64,000 nt of DNA from Microbulbifer aggregans (GTDB lineage: Bacteria > Pseudomonadota > Gammaproteobacteria > Pseudomonadales > Cellvibrionaceae), in NCBI RefSeq assembly GCF_001750105.1, contig NZ_CP014143.1, forward strand, positions 1,471,001 through 1,535,000, given 5' to 3'. Positions 25,448 through 35,469 of this stretch are shown here, piece by piece. Numbering within the stretch: position 1 is the first letter of the stretch; every line of letters begins with the position of its first letter. Position numbers and translations under genes: made by a program. The notes below the pieces were generated by a model. The model was not told the DNA's origin and did no database searches. It worked only from the letters and a program-made list of their open reading frames with translations.

Positions 25448-26497
25448 ATGCTGATTCAGGAAGCCATCGCCAAGCTGGTGAATAACGAGCACCTCAGTCG
25501 CGCGGAGATGCGCGAAGTCATGGGACAGATTATGCGCGGCGAGGCCGACGAAGGGCAGATCGCCGGGCTGCTGGTCGCGCTGCGGATCCGTGGCGAAACT
25601 GTCGATGAAATTACCGGCGCCGTGGAGACCATGCGCGAGCTGGCCATCAAGGTCCCCCTGCAGCATGAAAACGCGGTGGATATCGTCGGTACCGGTGGTG
25701 ATGGAGCCAACCTGTTCAATGTCTCCAGTGCCGCCAGCTTCGTAGCGGCTGCCGCTGGTGCCCATGTCGCCAAGCACGGCAACCGCTCTGTCTCTTCCAG
25801 TAGTGGTGCTGCCGATCTGCTGGAGCGGGCCGGTATTTACCTGGAGCTAGACGCCCAACAAGTGGCGCGCTGCATCGATACGATTGGCGTGGGCTTTATG
25901 TTTGCTCCCACTTTTCACCGTGCGGTGCGTCATGCGGTGGGGCCGCGCCGTGCGCTCGGCATGCGCACGATTTTCAATTTGCTCGGCCCGCTGACCAATC
26001 CGGCCGGGGTCAAGCGTCAGGTTATCGGTGTCTACGACCGAGCCTACTGCCGCATGCTGGCAGAGGTACTGCAAACCCTGGGCTCTGAACACGTGCTGGT
26101 CATCCACAGTGATGACGGCCTCGACGAGATGAGTCTCGCTGCCGATACCTATGCCGTCGAACTGAAGGGCGGTGAACTGCTCGAGCGCACATTGCGCCCG
26201 GAGGACTTCGGCATTGAGCGCCGTAGTCTGGAAGGCCTCTGTGTCGATGGTGCGGCGCAGTCACTGGCATTGATTCAGGACGCGCTGGGCAAGCGCCAGT
26301 CCGAAGTTGCAGACAAAGCCGCCGATCTGATTGCACTGAATGCAGGTCTGGCGATCTATGTCAGCGGTTTGGCCGACTCGGCCGAGCAGGGCGTGGCCAT
26401 GGCTCAGGATGCCATTGCCAGTGGTCTGGCGGCAGAAAAGATCAATGATCTCGCTGCTTTCACCAGTGCCTTCCGGCCCGAGGAGGTAGGCCAGTGA
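25448..26497 (+). CDS. trpD: Anthranilate phosphoribosyltransferase
   Basis: Transfers phosphoribose from PRPP to anthranilate, the second committed step of tryptophan synthesis. The 349-residue protein has the PRPP-binding [14 protein letters not shown] near residue 80 and [18 protein letters not shown] near 110, plus LGPLTNPA near 180. It follows trpG after 41 bases and has AAGGGGAGG upstream of its ATG. Its last codon overlaps trpC as GTGA. Confidence 0.97.
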   Translation: MLIQEAIAKLVNNEHLSRAEMREVMGQIMRGEADEGQIAGLLVALRIRGETVDEITGAVETMRELAIKVPLQHENAVDIVGTGGDGANLFNVSSAASFVAAAAGAHVAKHGNRSVSSSSGAADLLERAGIYLELDAQQVARCIDTIGVGFMFAPTFHRAVRHAVGPRRALGMRTIFNLLGPLTNPAGVKRQVIGVYDRAYCRMLAEVLQTLGSEHVLVIHSDDGLDEMSLAADTYAVELKGGELLERTLRPEDFGIERRSLEGLCVDGAAQSLALIQDALGKRQSEVADKAADLIALNAGLAIYVSGLADSAEQGVAMAQDAIASGLAAEKINDLAAFTSAFRPEEVGQ

Positions 26498-27288
26498 GTA
26501 CCCCGACCATCCTGAAGACCATTGTCGAGCGCAAGTGGCAAGAGGTTGACGAGCGCAGCCGAGTGCTTCCATTGGCCGACGTGCGGGAACGCGCACTGGC
26601 GCAGTCACCGGCGCGGGGATTTGTCACTGCCATCGAGCAAAAGATTGCTGCCGGTGAGGCTGCAGTCATCGCGGAAATCAAAAAGGCCTCGCCAAGCAAG
26701 GGCGTGATCCGGGAGGATTTTATTCCCGCGGAGATCGCCACCAGCTATGAGAAGGGCGGCGCAGCCTGTCTGTCAGTGCTCACCGATGTGGATTTTTTCC
26801 AGGGCGCTGATGCCTATCTGCAGCAGGCCCGCAGTGCAGTGCGGCTGCCGGTACTGCGCAAGGACTTTACCGTTGATCCTTACCAGGTCTATGAAGCCCG
26901 TGCCCTTGGTGCCGACTGCATCCTGCTGATCGCTGCCTGCCTCGAAGATGGGCAGATGCGCGATCTCAACGGCCTGGCCCAGGAGGTCGGCCTGGATGTA
27001 TTGGTGGAAGTGCACGATGGTGAAGAGCTGGAGCGGGCTCTGGCGCTGCCCAACCGCCTGATCGGTATCAACAACCGCAACCTGCACACCTTCGATGTGC
27101 AGCTGGAAACGACTTTTCAGCTGCTGGATCGTATCCCGGACGACCGCATTGTGGTGACCGAGAGCGGCATCCATACCACAGACGATGTAGCGGCCATGCG
27201 CGGTCACGATGTACACGCGTTCCTGGTCGGTGAGGCCTTTATGCGGGACAAGGAACCCGGGCGCCGCCTGCTGGAGATGTTCAACTGA
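26494..27288 (+). CDS. trpC: Indole-3-glycerol phosphate synthase
   Basis: Closes the ring of carboxyphenylamino-deoxyribulose phosphate to indole-glycerol phosphate. This 264-residue form lacks the fused TrpF domain seen in E. coli, so TrpF must be encoded elsewhere. [11 protein letters not shown] near residue 60, the catalytic Lys in [11 protein letters not shown] near 125, IGINNRNL near 190 and TESGI near 220 are visible. The GTG start overlaps the trpD stop and has AGGAGG upstream. It is the last gene before a strong terminator; trpF, trpB and trpA are not in this operon. Confidence 0.97.
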   Translation: MSTPTILKTIVERKWQEVDERSRVLPLADVRERALAQSPARGFVTAIEQKIAAGEAAVIAEIKKASPSKGVIREDFIPAEIATSYEKGGAACLSVLTDVDFFQGADAYLQQARSAVRLPVLRKDFTVDPYQVYEARALGADCILLIAACLEDGQMRDLNGLAQEVGLDVLVEVHDGEELERALALPNRLIGINNRNLHTFDVQLETTFQLLDRIPDDRIVVTESGIHTTDDVAAMRGHDVHAFLVGEAFMRDKEPGRRLLEMFN

Positions 27289-27313
27289 CGGTTGGCAGGC
27301 CGGAGAAGAAAAC

Positions 27314-27343
27314 AAAAAGGGCGACCTCGGGTCGCCCTTTTTT
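27314..27343. terminator. Bidirectional terminator between trpC and crp
   Basis: GGGCGACC (27319-27326), loop TCG, GGTCGCCC (27330-27337), flanked by five A on the left and six T on the right, so it works for the trp operon (+) and for crp (-), which converge here. Confidence 0.92.
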
Positions 27344-27388
27344 GTGCTGAACACAGAGTATCGTGCTAGTGCCCATACACTGGGCACA

Positions 27389-28024
27389 TCAGCGTGTGCC
27401 GTAAACCACCATGGTCTTGCCCTTCACCGACACCAGCCCCTGTTCTTCCAGTGTCTTCAGTACACGGCCGACCATCTCGCGGGAGCAGCCGACGATACGG
27501 CCGATTTCCTGGCGGGTGATCTTGATCTGCATACCTTCCGGGTGGGTCATGGCATCAGGCTCGTTACACAGGTCGAGCAGGGTGCGTGCGACTCGGCCGG
27601 TGACGTCAAGGAATGCCAGGTCGCCCACCTTGCGGGTGGTGTTACGCAGTCGGCCGGCCATCTGGGTGGCCAGGGCGAACAGGAATTCCGGATGTTGACG
27701 GCTCAGTTCCTGGAACTTGGAGTAGGAGATTTCCGCTACTTCACATTCCGTCTTGGTGCGGACCCAGGCGCTGCGGGTGTCCTGATCGAACAGGCCCATC
27801 TCGCCGAAGAAGTCGCCGTCGTTCAGGTAGGCGACGATCATCTCGCGGCCCTCGTCGTCCTCGATCAATACGGTGACCGAGCCACGCATGATGAAATAGA
27901 GGGATTCGCATCGGTCACCAGCGTAGATGATGGTGCTCTTGGCCGGGTAACGGCGGCGATGGCAATGGGCGAGGAAGTCCTCGATATTACCGGTGGATAG
28001 GGGTTCTTCGGTAGCAACCGTCAC
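27389..28024 (-). CDS. crp: CRP/Vfr family cyclic AMP receptor protein
   Basis: Global transcription factor that binds cAMP and DNA, 211 residues (E. coli CRP 210). The cAMP pocket shows GEMGLFD near residue 75 and the [11 protein letters not shown] strand near 90, with Arg at the phosphate contact. The C-terminal helix-turn-helix [20 protein letters not shown] near 172-191 has the recognition Arg and Glu of CRP. The start is GTG at 28024 with AAGGAG seven bases upstream. It diverges from the OsmC-like gene, the same pairing as crp-yhfA in E. coli, and lies next to coq7 and trpC as vfr does in Pseudomonas. Confidence 0.95.
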   Translation of the reverse strand: MTVATEEPLSTGNIEDFLAHCHRRRYPAKSTIIYAGDRCESLYFIMRGSVTVLIEDDEGREMIVAYLNDGDFFGEMGLFDQDTRSAWVRTKTECEVAEISYSKFQELSRQHPEFLFALATQMAGRLRNTTRKVGDLAFLDVTGRVARTLLDLCNEPDAMTHPEGMQIKITRQEIGRIVGCSREMVGRVLKTLEEQGLVSVKGKTMVVYGTR

Positions 28025-28349
28025 GGATCTACTCCTTATTGTTCACTCTTATGTCCGACCCAGACCTGAAAGCATTCGCTATGCGGATTATGACGTGAAA
28101 AACCCGCCCCCAACAGGGGTCTTGGTCGGTAAAGCGCCGCAGTGTGACCTGTTACGCCCTGGCACTGCCAATTGACCTCCCGTTCGGAGGAAAGTTCAAA
28201 CACGCGCCATGAGCTTGGCCTTTGGTGACGCGATTGAGCCACTATACCGGAAATCCGTTGCCGGGAGGTTGCTGTGGGCTTCTGTGCTAAGCTTCGCCGC
28301 CTGCATTGGGCAGGTGAAATGAGCAACTGCAATGGTGAGGAGAGGAAGT
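28025..28349. other. Divergent intergenic region between crp and the OsmC-like gene
   Basis: This 325-base gap holds the promoters of crp (leftward) and the osmC-like gene (rightward). A TGTGACC half-site near 28142 resembles one arm of a CRP site but its partner is poor. I see no small gene, terminator or convincing promoter. Confidence 0.4.
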
Positions 28350-28757
28350 ATGCAGGGGAAAGTGACCTGGGTGGACGGTCTCATGTTTGTGGGCGAGGCC
28401 GGTAGTGGCAATTCCGTGGTGATGGAAGGCGGCGAGAAGGATAACGGTATCCGCCCGATGGAAATGATCCTGCTGGGTGTTGGAGGTTGTGCTTCCTACG
28501 ATGTGGTCTCCATCCTCAAGAAAGCCCGTCAGGACGTGATTTCCTGTCACTGCGAGCTGGAGGGCGTTCGCCCGGACGCGGTGCCAGCACCGTTCGAGCG
28601 CATCGAAATGGAATTCGTAGTCCGCGGTCGTGGCATCAAAGAGGCTCAGGTGGCTCGCGCAGTAGAACTGTCAGCGGAAAAATACTGCTCTGCCTCTATC
28701 ATGCTGCGCAATGCCGGTGTGGAAATTGTGCACCGTTTCCGCATTGAGGAAATCTGA
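28350..28757 (+). CDS. OsmC/YhfA family protein
   Basis: Small cytoplasmic OsmC-fold protein of 135 residues. Two conserved cysteines of the family are present, in LLGVGGCASYD near residue 48 and in SAEKYCSASIML near 115; in OsmC and Ohr these reduce organic peroxides, but YhfA-type members have no proven activity. The ATG at 28350 is preceded by a GGAGAGGAAG purine tract. It diverges from crp as in E. coli, a conserved neighbourhood that suggests CRP-linked control. Confidence 0.9.
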   Translation: MQGKVTWVDGLMFVGEAGSGNSVVMEGGEKDNGIRPMEMILLGVGGCASYDVVSILKKARQDVISCHCELEGVRPDAVPAPFERIEMEFVVRGRGIKEAQVARAVELSAEKYCSASIMLRNAGVEIVHRFRIEEI

Positions 28758-28770
28758 CAGTATCAGAGGT

Positions 28771-28800
28771 GGGGCGCTGGTCGACTCTGCCAAGCGCCCC
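28771..28800. terminator. Stem-loop between convergent osmC-like gene and coq7
   Basis: GGGGCGCT (28771-28778) and AGCGCCCC (28793-28800) form an 8-bp stem between two converging genes. T-runs are weak on both sides, so termination is likely but not certain. Confidence 0.5.
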
Positions 28801-28810
28801 TCGAGGACCT

Positions 28811-29455
28811 TTAGATTCGATAAGTGATACTGGTCATGATCTTGGAGACCAGTGTCATCAGGCCTTTCATTGGTGCCGGGAAGCGGGTTCCTCCGGCATC
28901 CAGAGCGGCGTGGCCGTGCTCTTCTTCGTCGATCCGCATCTGTTCGACCACTGCGCGACTTTTCGCGTCCTGCTCCGGCAGGCGCTGCAGGTGGCTCTCC
29001 AGGTGTTTGCATACCTGCTCTTCCGTGGCGGCAACAAAACCGAGGCTGATACGGTCGCTGATTTTTCCGGCTGCCGCACCGAGGCCAAAGGAAAGTCCGT
29101 ACCAGAGGGGGTTCAGGAGGCTGGGTCGACTGTCCAGTTCGCGTAAACGCTGGTCGCACCAGGCGAGATGGTCGATTTCCTCGTCCGCAGCGCGTTCCAT
29201 TTCTCCCCGGACTTCCGGTAGCTTGGCGGTCAGGGCCTGCCCCTGGTAGAGCGCCTGAGCGCAGACTTCGCCACTGTGATTGACGCGCATCAGACCCGCC
29301 GCGTGGCGGCGCTCGGCATCGCTCAATTCTGTCTCGGCCTCACTGCGGGCCGGGGACGGGCGGCCATGGCTGGGGGTGCCAGGGCTCAGTGTCCGCAACG
29401 CGCGATCCGCCTGAATTAACATCCGGTCAAAACCGGTCAGTCTGCGCTCACTCAT
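28811..29455 (-). CDS. coq7: 2-polyprenyl-3-methyl-6-methoxy-1,4-benzoquinone monooxygenase
   Basis: Carries out the last hydroxylation in ubiquinone synthesis, using a di-iron centre. The 214-residue protein belongs to the Coq7 (UbiF-alternative) family. Di-iron ligands are visible in [11 protein letters not shown] near residue 58, EEIDHLAWC near 92, [11 protein letters not shown] near 140 and DEEEHGHAA near 175. Presence of coq7 beside the crp gene matches Pseudomonas. It likely associates with the inner membrane through its helices. Confidence 0.95.
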   Translation of the reverse strand: MSERRLTGFDRMLIQADRALRTLSPGTPSHGRPSPARSEAETELSDAERRHAAGLMRVNHSGEVCAQALYQGQALTAKLPEVRGEMERAADEEIDHLAWCDQRLRELDSRPSLLNPLWYGLSFGLGAAAGKISDRISLGFVAATEEQVCKHLESHLQRLPEQDAKSRAVVEQMRIDEEEHGHAALDAGGTRFPAPMKGLMTLVSKIMTSITYRI

Positions 29456-29491
29456 GGTTCAATACTCACTGCTCGTGATCTTTCGATTTGC

Positions 29492-29510
29492 GGGCGGCGG
29501 GGAGCCGCCC
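29492..29510. other. Stem-loop between purD and coq7
   Basis: GGGCGGC (29492-29498) and GCCGCCC (29504-29510) form a perfect 7-bp stem with a 5-base loop, 12 bases after the purD stop. A following T-run is missing, so it may be a weak terminator or mRNA end structure. Confidence 0.45.
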
Positions 29511-29521
29511 ACACAACCGGA

Positions 29522-30808
29522 TCAGGATTGCTCCCGCTCCACTGCACGATAACCAATATCCTTGCGGTAGAACACACCGTCCCAGTGAATGGCCTTGGCG
29601 CACTGGTAGGCGTTGGCCTGCGCATCGGCGACAGTGTCGCCAAGCGCGGTGGCGCAGAGCACGCGGCCGCCACTGGTGACTACGCGCTCACCGTCCAGCG
29701 CCGTGCCGGCGTGGAAGATTTTGGCATTCTCGCTGTCGGCGCGATCCAGGCCGGAAATGGCGTCACCCTTGCGGTAGCTGCCGGGGTAGCCGTTGGCGGC
29801 CAGCACTACACCCAGGGCCGGACGTGAATCCCACTCTGCGGTGATCTGATCCAGCTTCTTGTCCAGTGCAGCCTGACACAGTTTCACCAGGTCGGACTTG
29901 AGCCGCATCATGATCGGCTGGGTTTCCGGGTCGCCAAAGCGGCAGTTGTATTCGATCACTCGTGGCTCGCCATCGTTGTCGATCATCAGGCCGGCATAGA
30001 GAAACCCGGTATACGGCATACCTTCGGACGCGAGTCCATTCACGGTTGGCTCGATTACCTTGGTCATGATGCGTTCGTAGACGTCCGGTGTGACCACCGG
30101 CGCGGGGGAATAGGCACCCATGCCACCGGTATTCGGCCCGGTATCGCCGTCACCAACTCTTTTGTGGTCCTGGCTGGTGGCCATGGGCAGAATGTGCTCG
30201 CCATCCACCATGACGATAAAACTGGCTTCCTCGCCGGTCAGAAACTCTTCGATCACCACGCGGCAGCCAGCGTCGCCGAAAGCATTGCCGGACAGCATGT
30301 CGCGCACGGCCAGCTCCGCCTGTTCCTCGGTCTCGGCAACGATCACGCCCTTGCCTGCGGCCAGACCGTCGGCCTTGACCACGATGGGGGCACCTTTCTC
30401 GCGGATGAACTCGAGCGCCGGCTCGATCTCGGTGAAATTGCCGTAATCGGCGGTGGGGATCTTGTGGCGCTGCAGGAAATCCTTGGTAAAGGCCTTGGAT
30501 CCCTCCAGCTGTGAGGCGGCCTTGCTGGGTCCGAAGATGGCCAGGCTGCGGCCATTAAAGAAGTCGACAATACCGTCCACCAACGGAGCTTCCGGCCCGA
30601 CGATGGTCAGCTCGACATTATTGGCTTCGGCGAAATCCGCCAGGGCAGAGAAGTTGTCCACACCGATGGCGACGTTCTGCAGCTTGGGCTCGCGGGCAGT
30701 GCCTGCGTTACCCGGAGCGACGAACACGGCCTTTACTGCCGGGTTCTGCGCCACTTTCCAGGCTAAAGCGTGCTCGCGGCCGCCGGCGCCAATAACCAGT
30801 ATGTTCAT
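29522..30808 (-). CDS. purD: Phosphoribosylamine-glycine ligase
   Basis: ATP-dependent synthesis of glycinamide ribonucleotide in purine synthesis. The 428-residue ATP-grasp protein starts [17 protein letters not shown], with [14 protein letters not shown] near residue 118, the ATP-binding [11 protein letters not shown] near 143 and [12 protein letters not shown] near 282. Length matches E. coli PurD (429). It follows purH on the same strand but an intrinsic terminator separates them, so it probably has its own promoter in the 113-base gap. Confidence 0.97.
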   Translation of the reverse strand: MNILVIGAGGREHALAWKVAQNPAVKAVFVAPGNAGTAREPKLQNVAIGVDNFSALADFAEANNVELTIVGPEAPLVDGIVDFFNGRSLAIFGPSKAASQLEGSKAFTKDFLQRHKIPTADYGNFTEIEPALEFIREKGAPIVVKADGLAAGKGVIVAETEEQAELAVRDMLSGNAFGDAGCRVVIEEFLTGEEASFIVMVDGEHILPMATSQDHKRVGDGDTGPNTGGMGAYSPAPVVTPDVYERIMTKVIEPTVNGLASEGMPYTGFLYAGLMIDNDGEPRVIEYNCRFGDPETQPIMMRLKSDLVKLCQAALDKKLDQITAEWDSRPALGVVLAANGYPGSYRKGDAISGLDRADSENAKIFHAGTALDGERVVTSGGRVLCATALGDTVADAQANAYQCAKAIHWDGVFYRKDIGYRAVEREQS

Positions 30809-30881
30809 TCCGGGATCCCCCTCTTGAAGGCATTGAAAATCAAAAGATGCGCTATTCTAGCCCGGAAACCGGGCGGGCAAG

Positions 30882-30907
30882 AAAAAGCCGGCCCGAGGGG
30901 CCGGCTT
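30882..30907 (-). terminator. Intrinsic terminator after purH
   Basis: On the minus strand a perfect 10-bp stem, AAGCCGGCCC (30907-30898) with GGGCCGGCTT (30894-30885), closes a 3-base loop and runs into five T. It ends purH transcription 15 bases past its stop codon. Confidence 0.88.
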
Positions 30908-30921
30908 GCGAGAAGTGCCGG

Positions 30922-32493
30922 TCAGTGGCGGAAATGCCGCATGCCGGTGAAGACCATGGCCATGTCGTGCTCGTCGGCCGCGGCGATGACTTCCTCGTCG
31001 CGGATGGAGCCGCCGGGCTGGATCACGCAGCTGATACCCACGGCAGCGGCGTTGTCGATGCCGTCACGGAAAGGGAAAAAGGCGTCGGAAGCCATCACGG
31101 AACCCTTCACCTCGAGGCCGGCGTGTTCGGCTTTGATGGCCGCGATACGGGCTGAGTTCACGCGGCTCATCTGGCCCGCGCCCACGCCGATGGTGCGACC
31201 GTCCTTGCCGTAGACGATGGCGTTCGATTTCACGAACTTGGCCACTTTCCAGGTGAACAGCAGATCGCGGATTTCTTCCTCGGTCGGCTGGCGCTTGCTC
31301 ACGACCTTCAGATCTGAGGCGGTGATGATGCCGTCATCGCGATCCTGCACCAGCAGGCCGCCGTTGACGCGCTTGTAGTCCAGGGCCGGTTGGCGCTCAT
31401 CGCTCCACTGGCCGCAGACCAGCAGGCGTACATTTTTCTTCTCAGCGACGGCAGCGCGGGCCTCATCGGATACCGAAGGGGCGATGATCACCTCGACGAA
31501 CTGGCGATCGACGATGGTCTTGGCAGTCTCGCCGTCCAGCTCGCGGTTGAAGGCAATGATGCCGCCAAAAGCGGATTCGGTATCGGTGGCGAAGGCCAGG
31601 TCGTAGGCCTTACCGATCGTATCGGCGATGGCCACACCACAGGGGTTGGCGTGCTTCACGATCACACACGCTGGATCGCTGAAGGCCTTGACGCACTCCA
31701 GCGCCGCATCGGTGTCGGCGATGTTGTTGTAGGAGAGTTCCTTGCCTTGGATTTGCTCGGCGGTGGCGATGCTGGCTTCGGCGGGATTGGCCTCGACGTA
31801 GAAGGCGGACTTCTGGTGCGGGTTCTCGCCGTAGCGCAGATCCAGTTTCTTGATGAACTGGCTGTTGAAGGTGCGCGGGAATGCTTCCTTCTCACCGTCC
31901 TTGATCGCACCCAGGTAATTGGCGATGGCGCCGTCGTAGCCGGCGGTGTGCTCGAAGGCTTTTACCGCCAGGTCGAAGCGGCTGGCCTGGCTCAGGGCGC
32001 CATCACTGGTTTTCATCTCGTCGATGATACCGGTGTAGTCAGACGCATTAACGACGATGGCGACGTCCTTATGGTTCTTCGCCGCGGCACGGACCATGGT
32101 CGGGCCGCCGATATCGATGTTCTCAATGGCGTCGGGCAGGGTGCAGTCCGGCTTGGCCACAGTCTGGGCGAAGGGGTAGAGGTTCACCACTACCATGTCG
32201 ATGGGGGTAATGCCGTGCTCTGACATGACCGTGTCATCAGTGCCGCGGCGACCGAGGATGCCGCCGTGAACCTTGGGGTGCAGGGTTTTTACACGCCCGT
32301 CCATCATCTCGGGGAAACCGGTGTAGTCGGAGACTTCCACGACCGGAATGCCGGCTTCCTTGAGCTGGCGGTGCGTGCCGCCGGTGGAGAGGATTTCCAC
32401 GCCCATGGCGGAGAGCTCCCGGGCGAATTCCACGATTCCGTTTTTATCCGAAACGCTGATCAGCGCGCGGCGAATCGCAACCTTGTCAGTCAT
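30922..32493 (-). CDS. purH: Bifunctional AICAR transformylase/IMP cyclohydrolase
   Basis: Last two steps of IMP synthesis. The 523-residue protein has the N-terminal IMP cyclohydrolase (about residues 1-200), beginning [17 protein letters not shown] with [12 protein letters not shown] near 38, and the C-terminal AICAR transformylase (about 200-523) with [15 protein letters not shown] near 222, the catalytic KHANPCGVA near 278 and [12 protein letters not shown] near 448. Length is close to E. coli PurH (529). It has its own terminator and is read towards purD. Confidence 0.97.
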   Translation of the reverse strand: MTDKVAIRRALISVSDKNGIVEFARELSAMGVEILSTGGTHRQLKEAGIPVVEVSDYTGFPEMMDGRVKTLHPKVHGGILGRRGTDDTVMSEHGITPIDMVVVNLYPFAQTVAKPDCTLPDAIENIDIGGPTMVRAAAKNHKDVAIVVNASDYTGIIDEMKTSDGALSQASRFDLAVKAFEHTAGYDGAIANYLGAIKDGEKEAFPRTFNSQFIKKLDLRYGENPHQKSAFYVEANPAEASIATAEQIQGKELSYNNIADTDAALECVKAFSDPACVIVKHANPCGVAIADTIGKAYDLAFATDTESAFGGIIAFNRELDGETAKTIVDRQFVEVIIAPSVSDEARAAVAEKKNVRLLVCGQWSDERQPALDYKRVNGGLLVQDRDDGIITASDLKVVSKRQPTEEEIRDLLFTWKVAKFVKSNAIVYGKDGRTIGVGAGQMSRVNSARIAAIKAEHAGLEVKGSVMASDAFFPFRDGIDNAAAVGISCVIQPGGSIRDEEVIAAADEHDMAMVFTGMRHFRH

Positions 32494-32652
32494 AGCACTT
32501 GGTCCATTTGGGTTTCTGAAAAGGGTAGCTTTCTCTGATGCAGTGCAGAGAGAAGAGGTGCTGCTGGGTTCTAAAGCCGCATGCCCGGGACTTGCATCAC
32601 AGGGCTTGGCCGGCAGCGGCTGGCGGCAAAATTCCTGTCGCCAGCAAATAGC

Positions 32653-32682
32653 GAGGGGGGATGAGTAACCTCATCCCCCCTC
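32653..32682. terminator. Long perfect stem-loop after fis
   Basis: A 13-bp perfect stem, GAGGGGGGATGAG (32653-32665) with CTCATCCCCCCTC (32670-32682), closes a TAAC tetraloop 31 bases past the fis stop. The following T content on the minus strand is low, so it acts as a strong barrier or 3' end structure more than a textbook terminator. Confidence 0.7.
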
Positions 32683-32712
32683 ATGGTGTTCGGCGGTAAG
32701 TGCCGCGTGCGC

Positions 32713-33021
32713 TTACAGCAGCCCGTAGCGCTTCAGCTTCTTGCGCAGGGTGCCGCGGTTCAGACCGAGCAGCTGCGCAGCGCGCGTCTGGTTGTGGCGG
32801 GTGTATTTCATCACCACTTCCAGCATGGGCGCTTCGATTTCAGACAGAACCATGTCGTAAACATCAGTCACCATCTGGCCATCCAGGTGGCGAAAGTAAT
32901 TTTCCATCGCCTGCTCAACCGCATCGCGCAGCGACTGCTGCTGAGGCTGTGCCAGTTGAGTCTGTCCCCCGGTAGACGCCTCTTCGCTGTTGGCGTCCGG
33001 AATCAGTGCTTCGTTATTCAT
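32713..33021 (-). CDS. fis: Factor for inversion stimulation, nucleoid protein
   Basis: Small DNA-bending protein that shapes the nucleoid and activates rRNA promoters in growing cells. The 102-residue protein has an acidic, Gln-rich N-terminus, a dimerisation region near residues 30-70 and the helix-turn-helix [20 protein letters not shown] near 78-97. Its ATG overlaps the dusB stop by four bases, the classical dusB-fis operon, in which fis expression follows growth rate. Confidence 0.96.
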   Translation of the reverse strand: MNNEALIPDANSEEASTGGQTQLAQPQQQSLRDAVEQAMENYFRHLDGQMVTDVYDMVLSEIEAPMLEVVMKYTRHNQTRAAQLLGLNRGTLRKKLKRYGLL

Positions 33022-34016
33022 GCCGCTTTTGCCCCTCTATTTATTCGGCGTTCAAACCAGGTATGAACGCTGGCATGTTGTGCTTCTGCGCAATCCAATT
33101 GGAGAAAGGTCTTGCGAAAGGACTCGCTCCCCGCGAGTGTCTTCAGGTACCACCCGACGTGCTTCCGGGCGATACGGACCCCCATCACTTCACCGTAGAA
33201 ACGGTGCAATTCGCCCAAGTGGGCGAGCAAAATATCCCTGACTTCTTCCAGTGAGGGTTCGGGCAGCCGCTCGCCGGTGGCGAGGTAGTGGGCTATCTCC
33301 CGAAAGATCCATGGCCGTCCCTGTGCTGCACGGCCGATCATGACTGCAGCGGCACCGGTATAGTCGAGCACTTCTCGCGCCCGTTCTGGTCCGGTGATGT
33401 CACCATTGGCGAAAACTGGAATCTTCACCCTGGATACGATGTCGGCAATGGTATCGAATTCAGCCTGACCGTGGTAGCCACAGGCCCGTGTGCGCCCGTG
33501 TACCGCCAGTGCTGAGATTCCGATGTCCTCCGCCATTCTGGCCACCGTGACGCCGTTTTTGCTTTCCGGACACCAGCCGGTGCGGATTTTCAGCGTCACT
33601 GGTACTGAGACGGATTGGACCACGGCTTCCAGAATATCCGCGACCAATTTTTCGTCCCGCAGCAGGGCCGAGCCCGCCGCTTTCTTGCAAACCTTCTTTG
33701 CCGGGCAGCCCATGTTGATGTCGATAATCTGGGCGCCGCGGCGCACGTTTTCCTGCGCTGCGTTTGCCATCATCTCCGGGTCGCCACCGGCGATCTGCAC
33801 CGAAATGGGCGCAGTTTCTCCGCTGTGGTCCAGTCGAAACCGAGACTTGCGGCTGTTCCACAGGCGGGTATCCGAAGTCACCATCTCCGACACCACCAGC
33901 CCGGCGCCAAGTTTCCGGCACAGCTGCCGAAAGGGGCGGTCTGTAACGCCGGCCATGGGGGCCAGGATTACCGGGTTGCCGATAGCATAGGGGCCGATGG
34001 CAATGTTGCTGGACAC
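33018..34016 (-). CDS. dusB: tRNA-dihydrouridine synthase B
   Basis: FMN and NADPH-dependent reduction of uridine in the D-loop of tRNA. The 332-residue TIM barrel has [13 protein letters not shown] near residue 18, the catalytic Cys in [13 protein letters not shown] near 100, KIRTGW near 140, HGRTR near 170 and ANGDI near 198. It leads the dusB-fis operon, coupled by overlap. A terminator lies between it and the upstream zinc-ribbon gene, so the operon has its own promoter. Confidence 0.97.
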   Translation of the reverse strand: MSSNIAIGPYAIGNPVILAPMAGVTDRPFRQLCRKLGAGLVVSEMVTSDTRLWNSRKSRFRLDHSGETAPISVQIAGGDPEMMANAAQENVRRGAQIIDINMGCPAKKVCKKAAGSALLRDEKLVADILEAVVQSVSVPVTLKIRTGWCPESKNGVTVARMAEDIGISALAVHGRTRACGYHGQAEFDTIADIVSRVKIPVFANGDITGPERAREVLDYTGAAAVMIGRAAQGRPWIFREIAHYLATGERLPEPSLEEVRDILLAHLGELHRFYGEVMGVRIARKHVGWYLKTLAGSESFRKTFLQLDCAEAQHASVHTWFERRINRGAKAA

Positions 34017-34119
34017 GACTCGCTCCGCGGATTTGACGCCAAAGGAGCCGCACTCCCGCAGGGGATGGCTCGAACAAAGAGCGGCCTATGATAGCGGCTG
34101 CTCTGCGAATGGAAAAGCG

Positions 34120-34151
34120 AAAAAGCGCGCAATCTGGTTGCCTGTTGCGCG
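34120..34151 (-). terminator. Intrinsic terminator after the zinc-ribbon gene
   Basis: On the minus strand CGCGCAA (34151-34145) pairs with TTGCGCG (34132-34126) around a 12-base loop, followed by C and five T, then a second T-rich patch. It separates the DUF3426 gene from dusB. Confidence 0.7.
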
Positions 34152-34207
34152 TTTAGAGCGAGTATTGCGCAGCTTTTGTTGAAAAATGCGCCGAAGCTGC
34201 GTGCTTT

Positions 34208-35371
34208 TCACTGTTCCGACGGCGCAATCTGCAGCTGGTAGTTGACTGCTTCCGGGCCCGGATCCACGATCTCCAGCCCGATATGGACGGGGCTTCCAGT
34301 CGGCATCTGCTTGCGACCGGCCAGTTCTCCCTGGAGGTAATCTCGCGGGCTGAATATGCGGCTCGCCACGGGGCGGTCCTTGAGGTCGCTGAATGTGAGT
34401 AGCAGGGCCGGGAAGGGCTGGTCGAAATCCGCGGTGTTGAGAAGTACGGCATCCACCACCAGCGCACCCTCGAGCTCAGAATGGCTGCGGACCACCAGGT
34501 TGGATGTGCGGATTGCCCCGGTATCCACCAGTTCGGGAAGCTCGCAGCCGAGTTGCGGGCACAGCTGGCTGTAAAGCGCCCGCCAGGGCTCCCGCTTGCT
34601 CAGGGTATCGAAGCGGAAGAAGGCCAGCTGGGCCAGCAGCGTGGCAGCCAACAGCAGGGCCAGCAGCCACCAGAGCCAGCTCGGGACGCGGCGGTCCCGC
34701 TCCGGCTGCCAGCGCACCTCCAGGGGTGCCGGCTCAATGGAGGAAATCAGTTGTTCCCGCTGCGGTCTCGCGTGAATGGCTTCAGATTCGCTCTCCGATC
34801 CACGCGCAGTGGCCTCGGCATGGGATTCGATCTCGTGCAGGCGCTCCGAGAAAGGATCTCGCTCCGCAGGCTTGTGATGGGGGCCGCGAGCCTGCCGGGT
34901 GCGCGGTAAATCATCGAGGGGCTCGCCCCAGGGGTCGTCCCTCTCATCATCATCGGACAACAGGAAGCCCGGGTCATCGTCCTCACTGTCCTCGGTTTTC
35001 TGCCGATCGTCCGCGGGCGCGTGGGAGAACTCCCGCCAATGGGCGTCACCGAAGGCGTCGGCGATCAGTGGTCCGTCGTTCTCCTCTGTTTCGCCGGGTT
35101 CTGGCTCGGTGGGCATGGTGGGGGGCGTTGGCTCGTCGTCCTCACCGTCCAGTTCGATGTCGTCGTGGATCAGGAAGTCGTCGTCCTCGAGCAGTGCCTC
35201 CAGGTCCTTCTGGGCTCCGGGGCTGCTCTCGCTGAAAACGATATTTTCATCCGCGCGGAATACCTGCAGGCAGGAGCCGCAGCGAACGGCGCCGCGGGCT
35301 GCACGCAGCTGTTCTTCATTGACGTGAAAAGAGGTGCTGCAGTGGGGGCAGCGGGTAACCAGTTGCGACAT
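34208..35371 (-). CDS. Zinc-ribbon and DUF3426 membrane protein
   Basis: 387 residues. The N-terminus is an MJ0042-type zinc ribbon with two CxxC pairs, CPHC at residues 8-11 and CGSC near 32. The middle (about 60-200) is very rich in Asp and Glu and looks disordered. A single membrane helix (WLWWLLALLLAATLLAQLAF) lies near 230-252, followed by the DUF3426 domain to the end, probably periplasmic. The layout resembles membrane-anchored regulators or assembly factors, but no function is established for the family. It lies downstream of prmA, which is its usual neighbour in gammaproteobacteria, with dusB-fis beyond. Confidence 0.85.
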   Translation of the reverse strand: MSQLVTRCPHCSTSFHVNEEQLRAARGAVRCGSCLQVFRADENIVFSESSPGAQKDLEALLEDDDFLIHDDIELDGEDDEPTPPTMPTEPEPGETEENDGPLIADAFGDAHWREFSHAPADDRQKTEDSEDDDPGFLLSDDDERDDPWGEPLDDLPRTRQARGPHHKPAERDPFSERLHEIESHAEATARGSESESEAIHARPQREQLISSIEPAPLEVRWQPERDRRVPSWLWWLLALLLAATLLAQLAFFRFDTLSKREPWRALYSQLCPQLGCELPELVDTGAIRTSNLVVRSHSELEGALVVDAVLLNTADFDQPFPALLLTFSDLKDRPVASRIFSPRDYLQGELAGRKQMPTGSPVHIGLEIVDPGPEAVNYQLQIAPSEQ

Positions 35372-35437
35372 GAAAGTTTGACGACCTTTGGGCGATGGCC
35401 AAGTTTATCAGTCCGTTACCCGGCGATGTAAGTGCGT

Positions 35438-35459
35438 GTGAGCGCGTGTAAGCGCTCAC
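35438..35459. other. Stem-loop between prmA and the zinc-ribbon gene
   Basis: GTGAGCGC (35438-35445) and GCGCTCAC (35452-35459) form a perfect 8-bp stem with a 6-base loop just after the prmA stop. No T-run follows. Confidence 0.45.
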
Positions 35460-35469
35460 CATGCTGCGG

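Noticed and set aside
28135..28165. CRP-binding site in front of crp
   Set aside because: One TGTGACC arm is present but the second half-site is poor, so autoregulation cannot be claimed.
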